Shown piece after piece: positions 1-7,043 of a stretch of DNA of 12,559 nt. The notes under the pieces were generated by a model. That model saw only the letters and a program-made list of their open reading frames with translations. It searched no databases and had not been told where the DNA came from. Source of the DNA: Rikenellaceae bacterium (GTDB lineage: Bacteria; Bacteroidota; Bacteroidia; Bacteroidales; UBA932); assembly GCA_003513895.1 (NCBI GenBank), contig DOSU01000120.1, positions 22,990-35,548 on the forward strand, in the 5' to 3' direction. The position numbers and the translations under genes were made by a program. Every line of letters begins with the position of its first letter. The first letter of the stretch is position 1.

Positions 1-280
1 CACTTGCCATAACCGCCATTTGCATATTTTTTGAAATATTGTCAAGAGAGCGCCATGTCTTATGGGTTTTGAATGTTTTGTCGCTAATGTTCTCAACAGC
101 GCGCACTAGCATCAGGGGTGTGTAATATACCGGAACCCATTTGAGAGCAAACATCATTAAGACAGAAAGAAGTAAAAAAGAAGATGGAAGGTATATAAAC
201 AGAAATTTTAAAAATTTCAAAAACTTATTTTTTAATGGTTTAACTCTTCCCGAGCTTTTTCTTGCTCCTTTCTTTTTCAT
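1..280 (-). CDS. mtgA: Monofunctional peptidoglycan glycosyltransferase (GT51), N-terminal part only
   Basis: The reverse strand from the ATG at 280 is open to the left edge and gives 93 residues with no stop. It begins with a very basic cytoplasmic tail (MKKKGARKSS...), followed by one hydrophobic membrane segment at about residues 26-46. The stretch KWVPVYYTPLMLVR (about 47-60) and then WRSLDNISKNMQMAVMAS (about 76-93) match the region just before the catalytic Glu motif (usually ASEDxxF) in MtgA-type enzymes. The window ends right at that point, so the catalytic Glu itself is not seen. Family members polymerise lipid II into glycan strands at the outer face of the inner membrane, without a transpeptidase domain. 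A bifunctional PBP1-type protein is the alternative; the short tail and the TPLM and ISKNMQMAV wording favour MtgA. It is divergent from the M28 gene, and a TATATTTG -7 element lies upstream. Confidence 0.85.
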   Translation of the reverse strand, partial: MKKKGARKSSGRVKPLKNKFLKFLKFLFIYLPSSFLLLSVLMMFALKWVPVYYTPLMLVRAVENISDKTFKTHKTWRSLDNISKNMQMAVMAS

Positions 281-298
281 AATCTTGTACAAATAGAC

Positions 299-306
299 TA
301 ATTTTG
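299..306 (+). promoter_or_regulatory. Bacteroidota-type -7 element for the M28 gene
   Basis: TAATTTTG is a perfect match to the Bacteroidota -7 consensus TAnnTTTG. Transcription would begin at about 311-313, giving a leader of about 15 nt before the ATG at 327. No good TTTG -33 box is visible at the expected distance, so the call rests on the -7 element and its position. It abuts the opposing element at 308-315. Confidence 0.5.
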
Positions 307-307
307 A

Positions 308-315
308 CAAATATA
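308..315 (-). promoter_or_regulatory. Bacteroidota-type -7 element for mtgA
   Basis: On the minus strand this reads TATATTTG, a perfect TAnnTTTG match. A start of transcription near 302-303 would give a leader of about 22 nt before the mtgA ATG at 280. No clear -33 TTTG is seen; that region would lie inside the first codons of the M28 gene. The element faces the plus-strand element at 299-306 with a single base between them. Confidence 0.5.
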
Positions 316-326
316 ATGATTTATAA

Positions 327-1283
327 ATGAAGTACTCCTCGGCCTTTCTCATTCTCTCAACTTTACTCATTAACTCTTTTTCATTTGCGCAGGTGAGGGA
401 AGTTTCAAAATATGCCGAAATGGTTTCCCTGGAAAAACAAAAAGAGATCCTTTCATTTCTCGCAGACGACGCACTTGAGGGCAGGGCATCAAACAGTACA
501 GGCGGTTTAATGACCGTTTCAATGGCCATAAACATGTTTAAAAAATGGAATATGACCCCATTTTATAACTCGGCTTATGTCCAGAGTTTCTCAATGGATT
601 CTATTACAGGAAGAAACATAGCCGGAGTAGTACTTGCCTCGGGTTATTCAAAGGATTACATTATAGTTACGGCCCATTATGACCATCTGGGAAAAATTGG
701 AGGGAGGATTTTCAACGGCGCAGATAACAATGCCTCGGGAGTTACAGTTCTTCTTACTCTGGCAGAAATCTTCTCAAAACTGAGGGACGAAGCTCCGGGA
801 CTCAAAAAAAATATTTTATTTGTTCTTCTGGACGGGAAAGAGCATAATATGGCAGGTTCAAAAGAGTTCGTCAAAAGGCTGCCGGTACCTTCTAAGAATA
901 TAGTTGCCAACATTAATATTGATCAGATAGGGACTGTTTTTGCACCTCCGGGAAAAGACTCCAGTTATATGATTGTATTAGGAGCCAATAAAAACAATGG
1001 ATTTATAAGAAAAAGACTCGATGTGGCCAACAGATTCTACGGAATAAACATGAACATCGATTACAGTTTTTATGGCAGCCCCTCTTTTGCCGATTTATTT
1101 TACAAAACATCTGATCAATATTCATTTGCCCGAAAAATGATTCCTTCGGTTATGGTCACTTCCGGCATTCACATGCACACATATAAAACTACCGATGATT
1201 ATCAGTTCATCGACTATCCCGTACTTGCAAAACGGACTCAGCTTTTATTTTATCTGATTTATCAACTCTCCCTAATTCATTAA
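327..1283 (+). CDS. Secreted M28-family zinc peptidase-like protein with altered catalytic motif
   Basis: This 318-residue protein starts with a clear signal peptide (about 1-21, ending SFA before Gln22), so it is exported. It carries the M28 core: AHYDH (H117 metal ligand, D119), GADNNASG (D133 bridging ligand), NIDQIG (D199 ligand) and a late GIHMHTYKTTDD region. The motif that normally reads GEE (general base Glu, then metal-ligand Glu) here reads GKE (K171, E172), so the ligand is kept but the usual general base is Lys. In the last motif, the His of the usual xDYHxPxD pattern aligns with Tyr286; His282 or His284 might substitute. Family members are aminopeptidases or carboxypeptidases with two zinc ions. 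This one may be a divergent enzyme or an inactive relative, and its substrate cannot be told. It stands alone on the plus strand, divergent from mtgA, and its stop overlaps that of the converging outer-membrane gene. Confidence 0.85.
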   Translation: MKYSSAFLILSTLLINSFSFAQVREVSKYAEMVSLEKQKEILSFLADDALEGRASNSTGGLMTVSMAINMFKKWNMTPFYNSAYVQSFSMDSITGRNIAGVVLASGYSKDYIIVTAHYDHLGKIGGRIFNGADNNASGVTVLLTLAEIFSKLRDEAPGLKKNILFVLLDGKEHNMAGSKEFVKRLPVPSKNIVANINIDQIGTVFAPPGKDSSYMIVLGANKNNGFIRKRLDVANRFYGINMNIDYSFYGSPSFADLFYKTSDQYSFARKMIPSVMVTSGIHMHTYKTTDDYQFIDYPVLAKRTQLLFYLIYQLSLIH

Positions 1284-2071
1284 TTAACGAGTCTTTTACC
1301 CTGACCGGCTCTTACTTCAAAAAGGTCGAAACTAATAACGAAAGTTCCTCTCAATGGAATCATTTTATAGTCAAAAGGAGAATCTGTCTTAAAGATATCT
1401 TTTACTCCTGCCATTACTCTTAAACCCAGATTCAACTGGGAATTTATCCCAATTTCATATCCTATTAAAATACCGGCATCCCAGTTTGAAAGACTAGCGG
1501 AAAAATCCATGGTTCTGGAAGTAGCGGGTGTTATAACATCGTCCGGACTGTCCGGCGCTGCTCCTACAAACCCTTTTCTTGCTTCTGAAATGAAAGATGC
1601 ATCAAGAATATATGAGTAATAGCCTCCCACACATACCCTGTGTTTGCGGTTTTTACCTATCATGTATTTTGCGTAAAGAGGCACCTCCAGCTGTGTAGCG
1701 GAACTCTCCATGTAAGCCGTACCCGTGAAATACTGGTCGCCATTATTGGAATCTCCTTTCATTCGCTGGTTCTCAACTCTTGCGTCTGCAATCATAGCAA
1801 CAGTCTTATAATTAACTTCGGCAGCAAATGTCCACCCCTCGCGGAATCTGAAAGTAGATCTGGCACCTAAAGACGGAAGAATTTTCGGATAAGGATTATA
1901 GTCTCCGCCAATTAAGCTTATCGGAATAGGCGTTGGAGCTCCAACGTCGGTTCCAACCTGAGCGGCAAAACTCCATATGAAAGGAGACTCTTTTTGCGCC
2001 ACTAAATTATTGGGCAAAATCAGAAAAAAGAGTATAGCGGCAAAAGCAATATGACCTCTTCTCATTCTCAT
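1280..2071 (-). CDS. Outer-membrane beta-barrel protein (PorT/OMP_b-brl-like)
   Basis: The product has 263 residues: a basic start (MRMRRGH), a hydrophobic stretch (about 8-20) and a likely signal cleavage after VA before Gln26. The mature part has alternating amphipathic segments rich in aromatic residues, for example the strand around WTFAAEVNYKT (80-90), TQLEVPLYAKYMIGK (126-140), HRVCVGGYYSYIL (144-156), WDAGILIGYEIGI (197-209) and GTFVISFDLFEV (242-253). LEVPLYAKY is typical of the small barrel proteins common in Bacteroidota. The specific function is not recognisable. Most barrels end on an aromatic residue, but here about ten polar residues follow the last strand (RAGQGKRLVN). It is last in the amidase-uvrB-rel-uvrA run, 18 bp after the uvrA stop, and has its own candidate promoter. 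A second ATG two codons in is equally possible as start. Confidence 0.8.
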   Translation of the reverse strand: MRMRRGHIAFAAILFFLILPNNLVAQKESPFIWSFAAQVGTDVGAPTPIPISLIGGDYNPYPKILPSLGARSTFRFREGWTFAAEVNYKTVAMIADARVENQRMKGDSNNGDQYFTGTAYMESSATQLEVPLYAKYMIGKNRKHRVCVGGYYSYILDASFISEARKGFVGAAPDSPDDVITPATSRTMDFSASLSNWDAGILIGYEIGINSQLNLGLRVMAGVKDIFKTDSPFDYKMIPLRGTFVISFDLFEVRAGQGKRLVN

Positions 2072-2080
2072 TTATTTTTA

Positions 2081-2088
2081 CAAAGTTA
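2081..2088 (-). promoter_or_regulatory. -7 element for the outer-membrane barrel gene, between uvrA and its ATG
   Basis: The minus strand reads TAACTTTG, a perfect TAnnTTTG match, within the 18 bp between the uvrA stop and the barrel gene. A TTTG at 2114-2111, inside the uvrA 3' end, lies 22 bases upstream and fits a -33 box. The predicted start would be near 2075-2076, giving only about 5 nt of leader, which is short and lowers confidence. If real, the barrel gene can be expressed apart from the repair genes. Confidence 0.4.
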
Positions 2089-2089
2089 C

Positions 2090-4903
2090 TCAATTATTGA
2101 TTTTTCCAGCCAAAGCCTTTGCCGTAAAATTGTTTTTGAGTTTTACAAGGTCTTCGGGCCTGCCGGCAAATACAACCTCTCCTCCCATTTCTCCGGCGTC
2201 CGGCCCAAGATCTATAATCCAGTCGGCACATTTAACAACATCCATATTGTGTTCCACAACAATAATAGTATGTCCTCTTGATATTAGTTCATTAAAGGAG
2301 TCCATGAGTTTTCTGATGTCGAAGAAGTGAAGCCCTGTTGTAGGCTCGTCAAAAATGAAAAGTATCGAACCCGAAGAACTCTCTTTACCAAGAAAGGATG
2401 CGAGTTTTACACGTTGACTCTCTCCTCCGCTAAGACTGCTGCTGCTTTGACCAAGCTGCACATATGAAAGTCCAACAGCTTTGAGCGGTGCAAGCTTGTC
2501 TGCAATTCTTTTAGCCGTAGGTTCCTTTTGCTGTGAGAAGAATTCAATTGCCTCATCTACACTCATGTTTAATACATCTGTTATATTAACTCCCTTATAC
2601 TTAACTTCCAGAATATCATCCTTAAATTTCTTGCCGTGGCAGGAGTCACAAACCATTTGTACATCGGCCATAAATTGCATTTCAATCTTAATCACTCCAT
2701 CTCCCTGGCACTCAGGACATCTTCCGCCCTCAATGTTGAATGAGAAGTGAGAGTGACCATATCCGTTTGCTTTGGCATACGGTTGCTCAGAAAAGAGTTT
2801 TCGTATTTCGTCGTATACTTTTAAATATGTAGCAGGATTTGATCTGGAAGATTTGCCTATCGGATTCTGGTCTATGTATTCGATTGAAGAAATTTTGTTT
2901 ATATCGCCCCTGAGCTCCTTATGAGCTCCGGGCTTTTCTCCACGCTGATTTATCTTACGGAAAAGTGCCGGATATAATATATCACGAACTAGTGTTGATT
3001 TTCCGGAACCGCTTACTCCGGTTACTGCAGTAAATATTCTGAGAGGAAACTTTACGTCAATCTCTTTTAGATTATGTTCGAATGCTCCTACAACCTCAAC
3101 ATAAGAACTCCATTCCCGGCGAAAAGCAGGCAACTCAATTTTTTCCCTGCCACTCAAAAAAGAGAGAGTAAGACTATTCCTGTATTCCTCTTCGGCTGGC
3201 AGGAAATTAGCCTTGCCGTGATAAACAAGTTCTCCTCCGTGCCTTCCTGCAAAAGGACCTATGTCAATCAACTCATCTGCCGAACGTATAATCTCTTCGT
3301 CGTGTTCAACAACAAGTACAGTGTTGCCTAAATCTCTTAGCTTTTCCAGAACTGCAATGAGCCGCTGAGTATCTCTGGGGTGAAGTCCAATGCTTGGCTC
3401 GTCAAGAACATAAAGCGATCCCACAAGGCTGCTGCCAATTGAACTTACAAGGTTTATTCTCTGGCTCTCCCCTCCGCTTAAAGTATTCGAAGGTCTGTTG
3501 AGTGTAAGGTAGGACAACCCGACAGATTCAATACATTCAAGCCTGTCATTCAATTCCTTAAGTGTTCTCTCTGATATTTTTGAATCGTACTGACTCAATT
3601 CAAGGTTTGGGATAAATTTCCTCAGTTCTCCAATAGTCATTTCGAGCAACTCATTTATGGTTTTACCTCCCAGTTTTACAAACAGTGCCTCTTTTCTAAG
3701 CCTGCTTCCCTTACATTCCGGGCAGATGCTTTTACCGGTATACCTGCTTTTAATGATTCTGTACTGAACTTTGTATTTATTCCCGTCAAGAATTTTAAAA
3801 AAGAAATTTAAACCTTTAAAGTATTCGTTACCGGTCCATAAAAGCATTTTTAATTCCGGAGAGAGCTGGTAATATGGTTTATGAATCGGGAAGTCAAAAA
3901 GATGGGCATTATTTATTAATTCTTCGTTGAATAACTTCATTGTTTCTCCTCTCCAGCAAGCGATTGCTTCCTGAAAAACAGAAAGAGAAGGATCAGGGAT
4001 AACCAGGCTTTCGTCAATTCCAAGTACTTTACCAAAACCGGAGCACTCCGGGCATGCCCCTAAAGGGTTATTAAAGCTAAACAACAATTCCGAAGGCTCT
4101 TCGAAAAGAATTCCGTCTGCTTCGAAAAGAGTTGAAAATATTTTCGGAATCTCTCCTTTTTTTCCGCTGCTAATAAGAATAGTTCCCCTCTCTGTTCCTG
4201 AACCTCTTTTTATACTGAATGCTGTTTGCAGCGAATCGCCCAGCCGGCCTGCAAGCTCTTCACTATTGTCCATTATAACTCTGTCTACCAAAAGATAAAC
4301 AGGAGTTTCCCCATCTATGCCATTTTTAAGAGCATCATCAATTTTAATTATTTCTCCATTTGAGTAAAGTCTGGTAAACCCCTCCTCTTTTACACCTAAA
4401 AGCTTTTCGACCCTGCTCTCCTTGTACTGTAATCCCAGTGGAACTAAAATATAGACAGGGCTTCCTGCTTTCAGAGAGAAAATATAATCCGTTACATCTT
4501 TGATACTGTGTCTTTTTACCTCCTCCCCGCTTACGGGTGAGTAGGTCTTGCCGATTCTGGCATAAAGCAGCCTCAGGTAATCATAGATTTCCGTACTGGT
4601 TCCAATAGTAGATCTTGGATTCCTTGTATTAACCTTCTGTTCTATTGCGATTGCAGGTGGAATACCTGTTATTTCGTCGACATCGGGTTTTGACATTCTT
4701 CCAAGAAACTGTCGGGCAAATGAAGAGAGACTCTCAACAAAACGACGCTGTCCTTCGGCAAAAATTGTATCGAATGCAAGACTGGATTTTCCGGAACCTG
4801 ATATTCCTGAAATTACAATGAGTTTATCTCTTGGAATCTTTATTTCAAGATTCTTCAGATTATTTACCCTGGCTCCTTTGATATGTATATAGTTTTCAGA
4901 CAT
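2090..4903 (-). CDS. uvrA: UvrABC excision nuclease subunit A
   Basis: This 937-residue protein is full length for the family. UvrA is a dimeric ABC-type ATPase that finds helix-distorting DNA damage and loads UvrB in nucleotide excision repair. Both nucleotide-binding halves are intact. Half one has Walker A GISGSGKS (33-40), signature LSGGESQR (475-482) and Walker B with DEPSIGLH (501-508). Half two has Walker A GVSGSGKS (629-636), signature LSGGESQR (824-831) and DEPTTGLH (852-859). Paired cysteines for zinc are seen at C284/C287, C394/C397, C729/C732 and C752/C755. Near residues 121-128 the usual CPxCG reads SPVSG, so two cysteines of the N-terminal site are absent, a variant I recall from Bacteroidota UvrA. 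The ATG at 4903 overlaps the end of rel by 8 bp, suggesting translational coupling. The start at MSENYIHIKGA fits the usual family N-terminus. Confidence 0.98.
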   Translation of the reverse strand: MSENYIHIKGARVNNLKNLEIKIPRDKLIVISGISGSGKSSLAFDTIFAEGQRRFVESLSSFARQFLGRMSKPDVDEITGIPPAIAIEQKVNTRNPRSTIGTSTEIYDYLRLLYARIGKTYSPVSGEEVKRHSIKDVTDYIFSLKAGSPVYILVPLGLQYKESRVEKLLGVKEEGFTRLYSNGEIIKIDDALKNGIDGETPVYLLVDRVIMDNSEELAGRLGDSLQTAFSIKRGSGTERGTILISSGKKGEIPKIFSTLFEADGILFEEPSELLFSFNNPLGACPECSGFGKVLGIDESLVIPDPSLSVFQEAIACWRGETMKLFNEELINNAHLFDFPIHKPYYQLSPELKMLLWTGNEYFKGLNFFFKILDGNKYKVQYRIIKSRYTGKSICPECKGSRLRKEALFVKLGGKTINELLEMTIGELRKFIPNLELSQYDSKISERTLKELNDRLECIESVGLSYLTLNRPSNTLSGGESQRINLVSSIGSSLVGSLYVLDEPSIGLHPRDTQRLIAVLEKLRDLGNTVLVVEHDEEIIRSADELIDIGPFAGRHGGELVYHGKANFLPAEEEYRNSLTLSFLSGREKIELPAFRREWSSYVEVVGAFEHNLKEIDVKFPLRIFTAVTGVSGSGKSTLVRDILYPALFRKINQRGEKPGAHKELRGDINKISSIEYIDQNPIGKSSRSNPATYLKVYDEIRKLFSEQPYAKANGYGHSHFSFNIEGGRCPECQGDGVIKIEMQFMADVQMVCDSCHGKKFKDDILEVKYKGVNITDVLNMSVDEAIEFFSQQKEPTAKRIADKLAPLKAVGLSYVQLGQSSSSLSGGESQRVKLASFLGKESSSGSILFIFDEPTTGLHFFDIRKLMDSFNELISRGHTIIVVEHNMDVVKCADWIIDLGPDAGEMGGEVVFAGRPEDLVKLKNNFTAKALAGKINN

Positions 4904-7043
4904 TGGATAATCGGCTTACGGATTTTATACCTTTCAGTTTTTTTAAATTAAACATCACTTTATCCAGCATCTGGTTATTGGGAATAAGAATCTGAAGTTT
5001 TGCAGTAACCACACCCTTTTCGTCGGATATTGAAAAATGTCGCATTGCAATATTCAGGCTGTTTATTATTTCCATTATCTGCTGTCCCAGACCGGCTTCG
5101 CTATATGCAGTAATTTTGATTGAAGCGAGAAAGTTATTTACGGCAGACGAGTCGCGCCATTTTGCTTTTTGCACCCTGTAGGGATAACTATCCATCAATC
5201 TTGCTGCATTGGGACAATTAATTCTGTGAATCTTTATTCCTTCGCGGATTGTTACAAATCCAAATACCTCATCGCCCATGATTGGATTACAGCATCTGGA
5301 GAGTTTAAAGTCGATGTTGTTTAGCTTTTCGTCAATTATCAGAAAATCTGAAGATCCGGTATCTGTTTTGACTGTCCTGATTTCAGGAATCGGCTGAGAC
5401 TGTTCTTTGGAAATTTCATCCGAATCTGCCTTATCCCGCTCGTTGAGCAAAGACTTTACAGTTGAAATGTCAATATCGGCACTATCAAGCCTGGCATAAA
5501 ACTCAAAAATTGTTTTGCATTTAAAATACTTGACGAGATATGAAACAACTTCATCTTCAACAGAAATTTTCCAGTTGTTCATCCTTCGCACAAAAAGTTC
5601 TTTGCCGGATGCAGCAGCTTTACTCTCCTCTTCTTTAACCTTCTGCTTGATTTTTGCCCGGGCTTTTGAAGAAACTACAAAATTAAGCCAGTCCAGTGAA
5701 GGTTTCTGATTTTTTGTACTCATAATCTCAACCACATCCCCGGTTTTGAGTTTCTCCCGTATCGAACATGGCTTCCCGTTCAATTTTGCACCTGAGCATT
5801 TAAGTCCCAAATTTGTATGAATATCGAATGCAAAGTCCAGTATACTGGATCCTGCACTCAATCTTCTTAAGTCGCCATCGGGAGTGAATACAAAAATTTC
5901 GTCCATTGAAAAATCCAGAAAATGCGAAGCACTCCTTTTGTCTGAGGATTCAAGAAGTGCTTTAACACCCGTAAGCCAACCTTCAAGTCCCTGCTCTTTT
6001 TTCACACCTTTATATGTCCAGTGTGATGCATGTCCGTTTTCGGCAATGTCGTCCATCCTCTCGGTTCTTATCTGAATCTCTATTATAGAATTCTGAGGGG
6101 TGGTAACTGTAGTATGCAAGGATTCGTACCCATTAGACTTAGGAATAGTGATCCAGTCTCTGAGACGGCTAGTATCCGGTTTGTAATATTCTGTTACAAT
6201 TGAATAGGCCTTCCAGCAAAGTTCTTTTTCCCTTTCTGGAGGAGAATCAATAATTATTCTAATTGCAAAAAGATCGGCAACACTCTCAAACAGTATCTCC
6301 TGTTTTTGAATTTTCTTCCAGATTGAATAAGCTGTTTTTGTTCTGCTTTTTAACCTGTATTTTATATGAGCTTTTTTAAGGGCAAACTCAATAGGTTTCA
6401 CGAAAAGGTCTGTCATCCTTTTACGGTCCTGCTCTCCAGTTTTAAGTTTATTTGTTACAAAACGGTAATGTTCGGGATCGGTATACTTAAAGCCAAGATC
6501 TTCCATCTCACTTTTAATGTTGTACAATCCAAGCTGGTGTGCAAGCGGGGCATAAAGCAAAAGTGTTTCAGTTGCTTTTTTTAATTGTTTCGATTTTGAA
6601 AAGTTGTCGAGACTCCTCATTATTTCGAGCCTGTCTGCAAGTTTAATGAGACTCACTCTGGGATCTTTGGAATATGAGGCAATCAGTTTTCGGTAGTTGT
6701 CGGCCTGGAGACCTGTATCTTTCGGATTGATTTCAGAAATTTTATTAAGACTTTTTGCCATCAATATAATTTCATTCTCAAACACTTTTGTGTATTCATC
6801 CAATTTTACACTATTGAGCCTGTGAGCTTCATGAAGAAAAACGGCACTTATAGCCTGTGGCATCAGTCCAATCTCACATGCAACAATTTCGGCAACAGCA
6901 ATAACATGATCCAGAAATTGATTGCCGTTCTCTCGTTTTTTACCATCAAGAGACTCCCGGGCAATTTCAAATGCCCTGTTTACTAGTGCTACCTCTTCGG
7001 GGTAACAATTCTTGAAAATTTTGTCCAGCTTCTCGGAAATCAT
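4896..7043 (-). CDS. relA: RelA/SpoT-family (p)ppGpp synthetase with degenerate hydrolase site
   Basis: This 715-residue long RSH protein makes the alarmone (p)ppGpp from GTP/GDP and ATP in the stringent response. Order: HD-like hydrolase region (about 25-190), synthetase (about 225-345), TGS (about 381-445, with H409 in IHTNLG), helical region, Cys-containing region (C584, C585, H606, C610) and C-terminal ACT domain (about 640-713). Synthetase features look intact: RLRD (293-296, an RxKD-type motif as in bifunctional enzymes), PKSNGYESLH (301-310) and EIQIRT (322-327). In the hydrolase region H46 and D137 remain, but the HDxxED core reads HEAHRL (71-76), so Asp becomes Glu and the catalytic Glu-Asp pair becomes Arg-Leu. 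Hydrolysis is therefore probably lost. The domains following the synthetase suggest ribosome-linked control, as known for the family. It overlaps uvrB by 4 bp (ATGA) and uvrA by 8 bp. The name relA is chosen over spoT or rel because of the hydrolase loss. Confidence 0.93.
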   Translation of the reverse strand: MISEKLDKIFKNCYPEEVALVNRAFEIARESLDGKKRENGNQFLDHVIAVAEIVACEIGLMPQAISAVFLHEAHRLNSVKLDEYTKVFENEIILMAKSLNKISEINPKDTGLQADNYRKLIASYSKDPRVSLIKLADRLEIMRSLDNFSKSKQLKKATETLLLYAPLAHQLGLYNIKSEMEDLGFKYTDPEHYRFVTNKLKTGEQDRKRMTDLFVKPIEFALKKAHIKYRLKSRTKTAYSIWKKIQKQEILFESVADLFAIRIIIDSPPEREKELCWKAYSIVTEYYKPDTSRLRDWITIPKSNGYESLHTTVTTPQNSIIEIQIRTERMDDIAENGHASHWTYKGVKKEQGLEGWLTGVKALLESSDKRSASHFLDFSMDEIFVFTPDGDLRRLSAGSSILDFAFDIHTNLGLKCSGAKLNGKPCSIREKLKTGDVVEIMSTKNQKPSLDWLNFVVSSKARAKIKQKVKEEESKAAASGKELFVRRMNNWKISVEDEVVSYLVKYFKCKTIFEFYARLDSADIDISTVKSLLNERDKADSDEISKEQSQPIPEIRTVKTDTGSSDFLIIDEKLNNIDFKLSRCCNPIMGDEVFGFVTIREGIKIHRINCPNAARLMDSYPYRVQKAKWRDSSAVNNFLASIKITAYSEAGLGQQIMEIINSLNIAMRHFSISDEKGVVTAKLQILIPNNQMLDKVMFNLKKLKGIKSVSRLSNV

